Source of the DNA: Corallium rubrum
Taxonomy: Eukaryota > Cnidaria > Anthozoa > Scleralcyonacea > Coralliidae
Length of the DNA: 64,000 nt
Direction: 5' to 3'
Assembly: GCA_964035015.1 (NCBI GenBank)
Contig: OZ036007.1
Coordinates: 13,000,141 to 13,064,140 of the forward strand
Below the pieces are notes generated by a model, which saw only the letters and a list, made by a program, of their open reading frames with translations, was not told the DNA's origin and ran no database searches. Within the stretch, counting starts at the first letter, position 1. Every line of letters begins with the position of its first letter. Positions 58,733 to 64,000 of the stretch are shown here, one piece after another. Made by a program: the position numbers and the translations under genes.

Positions 58733-59240
58733 TTAGGACAATGTGATCCATCGTGAGCTATTTGGTAGGGAGTGCAGAGCAAATTCTTGGTCGCTGTATA
58801 AGAGATCTGCTATATGCTTGAATAGCAGATACTTCCCAACATTCCACATGCATGTAACGACTGCACGGTCGGTCTTCATTAAATGAGGAGAATCCGCGAA
58901 AAAGTGGATGAAACGTGACATTGCAAAAAGATTTGGTGTCTTATATACAACATAATACTTCAGATCTACTGCCAACTTGGAAAGGAGGCGGAAGAACTTG
59001 CGGTTAGAAGAAGCACCGCCGCTTACTGTAGCACACCCCCAGATATTTAACGAGAACTCCAAAGTAGGAACAACTTTCCTGAAAATTGGCATTAACTGGA
59101 AAGCAGTGACAGTTCCTGCAAAATAATATGCAATGACATGTTTTAAATGCGCATAATCCTCTTACAAGAAATGCCAAAGCATGGCTAGCCATAGAATGTT
59201 CTTCTTGCAGGTTGGCAAAATTGGTCATTGGAGTCTCCAA
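58733..59240 (-). pseudogene. THAP9/P-element-like transposase remnant
   Basis: The minus strand shows, across two frames, HALAFLVRG (typical of the segment before the DDE core), then NRKFFRLLSKLA, VYKTPNLFAMSRFIHFFADS, PHLMKT and GKYLLFKHIADLLYSDQEF. This order matches the central-to-GTP-binding region of P-element/THAP9-like transposases. The N-terminal THAP zinc finger and the C-terminal part are missing, and a frameshift lies near 59090-59150. It cannot be active. Confidence 0.65.
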
Positions 59241-59472
59241 TGGGGTTATGAATTGATGAAGCCTTTGTCTTTTTCCTCTCGGCTCTCTTCAAGGAATAGC
59301 TCGGGAGCATGGTCTACACACTTCTAGTCTTCGGGTTTAGAATTGTCCAGAATTACTCGACAATCAAGCAGAGCGATCCCGAACGGACCAACAGCCACAG
59401 GTTTTGACTAATGGTCTTCAGGCAATCAATCACACAAGCAGGAGCTTTCCACTAAGGATAGCAGTTCCTTAA

Positions 59473-61500
59473 AGTGGCAATACACTGTTAGTTTCAGGGA
59501 CTAATTTAACTCCCCAAAAATGGAGTAGAAGGGGAGTAAAATATGTGGAGTTATTTTAACTCCATTTTTAGAGATTAATTAACTCTTTAGTGGAGTTAAC
59601 AGGATGGGAATTGATTAGTGATGCAATTTTGAGGTCAAATTGCAGTGAGTTAATATAACTCCGTATTTGGGATTAATCAGTTAAATTCGACCAAACTAGA
59701 TAAACGTAACTCTGCTCCAAGATATTAAACTACACTTCATCAAATTACTTCTACAGCGCTTTTACGAACTTCAGCAAAAAAACACGAACCCCATCGCGGA
59801 TAGGGATCCTAGGGGACGTCGTTCAGCAAATTATGCTATATCAGCAATATCATTTTCAAGTCGTTATAGCTTTTAACCACGCCTCCAACTAAATTTTTAC
59901 GTGGAATTTTGATTTCATTAGATAAGATTGAAGTTTTGGCTAATGCTACTGCACTGCGATTGGACTATTTTCATCTGTGATGACAGTTTCTTTTGTGATG
60001 TCAATGGAAAGCTAACACAGTAACAGTTTCGTTCCTGCCGGGAACGAAACAAAAATTAAAATATTTTGTCCAAAATAGAAGTGGTTTTTATGTAATATAT
60101 CCTACACGAGGAGGAGTCAGTTCATCAGGATATCCAAACACCGAGACGTTTGTTGAAAATCAAAGTAAAGCCGAGGTTTTCGAACAATCCATTGTCATTT
60201 AATTGCTTCCTCCATACAACCAAATCTTTATCCTTCGAGGCGAAATGGATATCCTTCGAGGCGAAAGTTGGTTTAATTTATGTAATTTCTTCCTCCGATA
60301 TCCAAACCACCGTCTCGGTACTGATTCCATTGTTTTTGGCTCATGAATTATTAATGAGTTTGAGAAAAATATTGGACCACTGACCTATCAGAACTAGACA
60401 AATAACTGGCTCTTTACGAAAATTAGGTTATAAACAATAAATTTTAGTCTTTACAATAAGCAAGCTCGGATGGCGTAGTGGTTAAAGTAAGTAATCAAAA
60501 GTAAGTTGACTTCTAGACATGCCATGTATAATCACGTTGGGAGATCGATTGAGATGCAATCTTTTTTCTTTTTATTTTTATTTGACTCTCTAATATGGGT
60601 TATTTTAACTCCAAAACATGGGAGTTAATTTAACTAAAAAAAGGAGTTACCTAACTCCGAAAAGGGTGTTTTTTGAACCTTTTTTTTGTAACTCCTTTTT
60701 TGGAATTAAATTAACTCCTTCAAAATAATAGTGTACGACGAAAAAATCGTGAATCTAGTATTGATACCAGTAAACTAAAATTTCAAAATGAGGGATAGCT
60801 GCGTTTTCAGTTTCTCAAAATATTGTCTCATTCTCGAGATATTTATGTTTGTGAAACATGTAAATTAGGTGCCTCGTGACGTCATTTACTCCAAACAGGC
60901 AAAATGAGATTAACAAAATGACTAATATCTTTGAAACTATGAAGTAGAAAATCGAAATAATACAAACTCCACTGTGTCCATCATGTTGTTGCAACGGAAA
61001 CCGTTTTGAAACACGAGCATTTTTACTAAAAAATTTAAATATTAATTTTATGTTTCTTTTCAAAAAAATATGATAATTGAAACATTCGAAATACAATATT
61101 TGTGTGTCTACAAATATTCATGTCAATGAAATGCAGTAAAAGTTGTTTTGTGGAGAAAAAATAAACATTTTTACAACATTTTATGTTTTACAAACGGCAG
61201 CTATGGAAACAACATAATGTGAACGTTGGAGTGTATTTTTCCTATAACTATTCTTGTGCAAAGTTTGAATTATTTCTACCTCTTAGTTTCAGAGATATTA
61301 CTCATTTTGTAAATCTCATTTTTGCCTGAGTGAGTAAATGACGTCACGAGGCACTTAATTTACATGTTTCAGAAACTTATTAAATATCTCGAGAACGAGA
61401 CAATATATTGAGAAACTGAAAACGCCGGTATTCCTCATTTGGAAATTATAGTTTACTCGTATCAATACTAGATTCACGATTTTTTCGTCGCATTGCCACT
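59473..61500. mobile_element. 2.0-kb TTAA-flanked element with about 235-bp TIRs
   Basis: TTAA at 59469-59472 and 61501-61504. The ends begin AGTGGCAAT(A/G)CGACG, and the inverted homology runs about 235 bp, through 'tgcctcgtgacgtcatttac'. The left terminal repeat is split 10 bp from its end by the insertion at 59483-60733. The starting AGT and TTAA target resemble the 4736-8680 element. No coding sequence remains. Confidence 0.8.
59483..60733. mobile_element. 1.25-kb element with CACT(G/A)TTA ends, TA duplication
   Basis: The left end CACTGTTAGTTTCAGGG and the right end (inverted) CACTATTATTTTGAAGG both lead into 'aatttaa(c/t)tcc' words. TA flanks at 59481-59482 and 60734-60735. Removing it with one TA restores the terminal repeat of the host element. 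The body is rich in 'taactcc/ggagtta', especially at both ends. No transposase is present. Confidence 0.75.
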
Positions 61501-61504
61501 TTAA

Positions 61505-61960
61505 CCCCGTCACCTCTGATGGAACACTTTCTTTCATTGTAAATACTGTGGTCGTCAGGAATGGGCCAGCTAGTGAAAAGCATACACAGTAAATTCTAAC
61601 GCTGAATTGACAGTAACAGTGTATTACATCATACATTTCGAATTAAACGTCATCCTTTTCAGATTTATTCATTTCCCATGGGGTTAACGCTAACCGATGA
61701 AGCAGAAGCATTTCTTCAAGCATGTCGGTCCGATGTCTTGTCGGGATATCAGCATATCATGGCTTGATTAAGGTGCTGATTACATGAGTCGGGTTAGCTC
61801 GGTTAACTTGGCTGTTTTTAAAACTCGCATGAACTAAATTTACGAAGAAGAATTGGTTTAGTTAAAGGCTTAGTTTAAAGAACTTACGGATAAACAATTT
61901 TATCCATTGTGAGTTAAAATCATCATGAATCAAGCTGGAGGCCAGTAGAATTAGCTTATT
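61505..61960. other. non-coding; second copy of dispersed short repeat
   Basis: 61775-61875 repeats the sequence at 35561-35670. Nothing else is recognised. Confidence 0.45.
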
Positions 61961-61964
61961 TTTA

Positions 61965-62170
61965 TCAAGACTGCTCGCTTTCTTTTTTCTTTGGCTTTCT
62001 ATAGTATTGGATATAACCTCTTTCGTTTTTCATTGATTTCCTCATTACCATTGGGCTTAAAAGCATTACTTCTCTCCATTTCTCTGTCTGGAAAATAGTT
62101 GAATTTTACAACAACGGGTCTTGGTTTATCGTCCGCTTTCTTCTCCTGATTCCGTGTGATCTGCCAATTC
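61965..62170 (-). pseudogene. L1-type ORF1 C-terminal scrap
   Basis: The minus strand reads KKADDKPRPVVVKFNYFPDR, then EINEKRKRLYPIL and a stop. The RPVVVKF block followed by a KRKRLYPI-type helix resembles the C-terminal domain of L1/RTE ORF1 proteins (the transposase_22-type RNA chaperone). About 60 codons are preserved, with no reverse transcriptase nearby. Confidence 0.45.
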
Positions 62171-62459
62171 GTACATTAGCTTTAGCGTTTTACATTTGTA
62201 CTTTTGTTTCCAACAGATGATGTATGATTTCTGTAGTGTTTTCTTTCTCTGAGGCTTGTATTGGTTCTGAAATATTGTACAGTATGAGGAATTCCATCTA
62301 CGATGTTATCTATTGCTTGATTTGCTTCGGCGACAGGATTTAGATGTATATAGTGCAACGACATCAAGACGAAACGGATAGGAAAGCAATTGGTTATGTG
62401 ATCCCTTTGGTTATCTGATAGGCAAAGCGTTGTTTATGTATCCTTTGTTCATCATATAA

Positions 62460-62615
62460 TATAGTCTCAGATACATATTTACATTTTATACCTTATATTT
62501 ATATATTTTACATAATTTATCATATCCTCTGTATAAAAACTCGGTTTATCTTCTCCCTCGTTGTTCTGATGATGTCGTAGCACGACGAAAGCTTAACCAT
62601 ATAATAAATATTTTT
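62460..62615 (+). repeat. Penelope-like repeat end with hammerhead-like core (copy 2)
   Basis: Plus-strand copy of the repeat at 310-425, with CTGATGA, a GTCGT-AGC-ACGAC hairpin and GAAA. The stem is conserved between the two copies, while the loop changes from AGA to AGC. Confidence 0.4.
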
Positions 62616-63104
62616 AATATATTTTATACAGTAGCTAGCTTTTGGCCTCATTTAATTGATCTACAAAACTCTATTCAACTCAACATGCTCCGTTTAACCA
62701 AAATTTTACTGTAGTTTGTTGTTTCTCTTTATTCCTAAAATATATTTCACAAATTCATAGATAGCGTCTGTTTTACTGCTATATTCAACCGTCACATTTT
62801 CCTACTTACTTTCGAGACATTACCAGACTAAGTTGAAATGTTTTGGAAAGTCGCATCAATTGCAAATTTCTATTGAATTAATGATGAGCTACAAATATTC
62901 ACTTGAGCTAACCAGCTATTGGTTTTGAGTTCATTGAGTCGGAGAGTATAACCAAGACGAAGATGTTGTCAGAACTGAAGACATTTTAGTGTCGATTAGG
63001 GCATGTACATGCAGGACGTAAATATAGTGGATTAAACATTTTTGTATCTATCATATATCTATACGTTTAAAATTAATTATGGAAATCTTTTAACTTTCAA
63101 TTTG
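62616..63104. other. non-coding, nothing recognised
   Basis: AT-rich sequence without a supported feature. Confidence 0.4.
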
Positions 63105-63990
63105 TTTCTCAATCCTAAAATACACCTCAAAAGTATTTTGACTGTTTTATAGTTAGACAATAGTGCTTAAATAAAGTGGTTATAAATAGATAACGAAAAT
63201 TGCTTTGAGCGCTTTTGACCAGTAATGTGTGACATGAAAAACCCCTAATGAAAACTAATTAATTGGTATGCCAATGGTATACTTATAAAACGGCTTGACT
63301 AGAATAAAAAAGCGACGTGCAGCTCTTTAGAATTAGACATTAACATCGACAGGAAGAATTCTATACCTATATAAAGTGATTAGGTTGTTTTATCAAACAA
63401 AAATGAGGTACGTTTTTTAAACTAACACTGGATTATACTATACTAAGTGTATAAGTCAAAAGAGTTTTGTTAAACGCTTGTGTCAGTTTAAGAATTAAGT
63501 TTATACACCTAGCTAACAGTGTTTTTCATGATCTTTAACAATTTTACAACTGTTGGCAGCACACTGATTACGACATGTGCCTTTCACCTCTACAACACGG
63601 GTTCGACACTGCTTCTACACTACTCGGTGCAGTTATTAGATCAACCGACTACATTTGGTCAAATGCGAGAAGACTTTGCCAAACATCGCATTTCGTCGGG
63701 TACTCCGGTTTCCTCCTGACCTATCACGAGTAGTGCATGATGACACTGTCTTAAGAACCCATTACATGAGGCGAGTTGGCCCGGTTAAGCGAGTTGGCCC
63801 GCTTCGTATATTTATCATCTCTTCAGTTTCAAAATTTCGATTACATGCCAACCGAGCTGGCCCACCTTGCCGGGATCCCTGTTGCTGTTGAAATTTTCCC
63901 CATGTAATCGGCTTTTTGCTGAATTGGCCCGGCAAAGCAGACTGAAAAACTGTTTGACTTGTTCCGCCGCGCGTTTGTTTACTTGATTGT
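63105..63990 (+). repeat. dispersed repeat RF1, copy 3
   Basis: The most continuous copy. 63105-63240 matches 24100-24200 inverted, 63290-63740 matches 21840-22930 inverted, and 63300-63990 matches 26586-27235 direct. It runs to the window edge. No coding capacity is recognised. It may be a long non-autonomous transposon or a fragment of a segmental duplication. Confidence 0.7.
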
Positions 63991-64000
63991 ATGAATAAAT

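Overview
The window looks like a repeat-saturated, AT-rich region of a metazoan nuclear genome, most likely an anthozoan cnidarian (coral or sea anemone). The reasons are a PAN/apple-EGF-fibrinogen-like secreted or membrane gene family, LINE-type retrotransposons, a Crypton/KIAA1958-like tyrosine recombinase, a THAP9/P-element-like transposase remnant, and very many palindromic MITEs. There are no bacterial operons, CRISPR arrays or rRNA genes. The species call is inference from gene families only.

Layout. 1-4.7 kb: non-coding DNA with small MITEs and a long ACC/ACT microsatellite. 4.7-8.7 kb: a TTAA-flanked DNA transposon (4736-8680) holding a satellite rich in the palindrome AACGTT and a second, complete TAA-flanked transposon (6493-8647) with two opposed ORF fragments. 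9.0-21.7 kb: minus-strand gene copy A of the PAN-EGF-fibrinogen-like family. Its last exon is at 8981-9806 and its PAN exon at 15151-15466. The intron holds a decayed LINE (10130-13142) carrying a tRNA-derived SINE, and a 4.2-4.4 kb block containing the PAN exon is tandemly duplicated (13168-17382 / 17383-21741). 21.8-27.2 kb: dispersed repeats with nested mariner-type, TIR and hairpin elements. 27.3-33.9 kb: a 6.6 kb TAA-flanked element containing a MULE-like MITE and a 2.95 kb GC-rich palindrome (29990-32942). 36.1-41.7 kb: plus-strand gene copy B, whose last exon is split by a 3.5 kb LINE (38101 to about 41616); the severed exon end, with the native stop codon, is still recognisable beyond the LINE. 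42.6-43.4 kb: a TATTTGGGTTGAC-type satellite. 44.3-51.3 kb: a repeat-rich stretch bracketed by CACTGTAAAAA termini, with long (TA)n runs, hairpins and minisatellites. 51.8-55.7 kb: a 3.9 kb foldback element with arms of a 20-bp minisatellite, unique DNA and purine/pyrimidine tetranucleotides, flanked by a 6-bp target duplication. 55.9-57.4 kb: a Crypton-like tyrosine recombinase broken by an 8-bp near-duplication. 58.7-64 kb: a P-element-like remnant, two nested TIR elements, an L1-ORF1-like scrap, a Penelope-like motif and a third copy of the dispersed repeat of 22-27 kb.

Function. The only host-type genes seen are the two inverted copies of the PAN-EGF-fibrinogen-like gene. Both carry frame breaks as given here. 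Everything else recognisable is mobile or tandemly repeated DNA, and the long open frames in the minisatellites are compositional artefacts. The nesting order can be read from target-site duplications, from empty sites in opposite palindrome arms, and in one case from exact reading-frame restoration.
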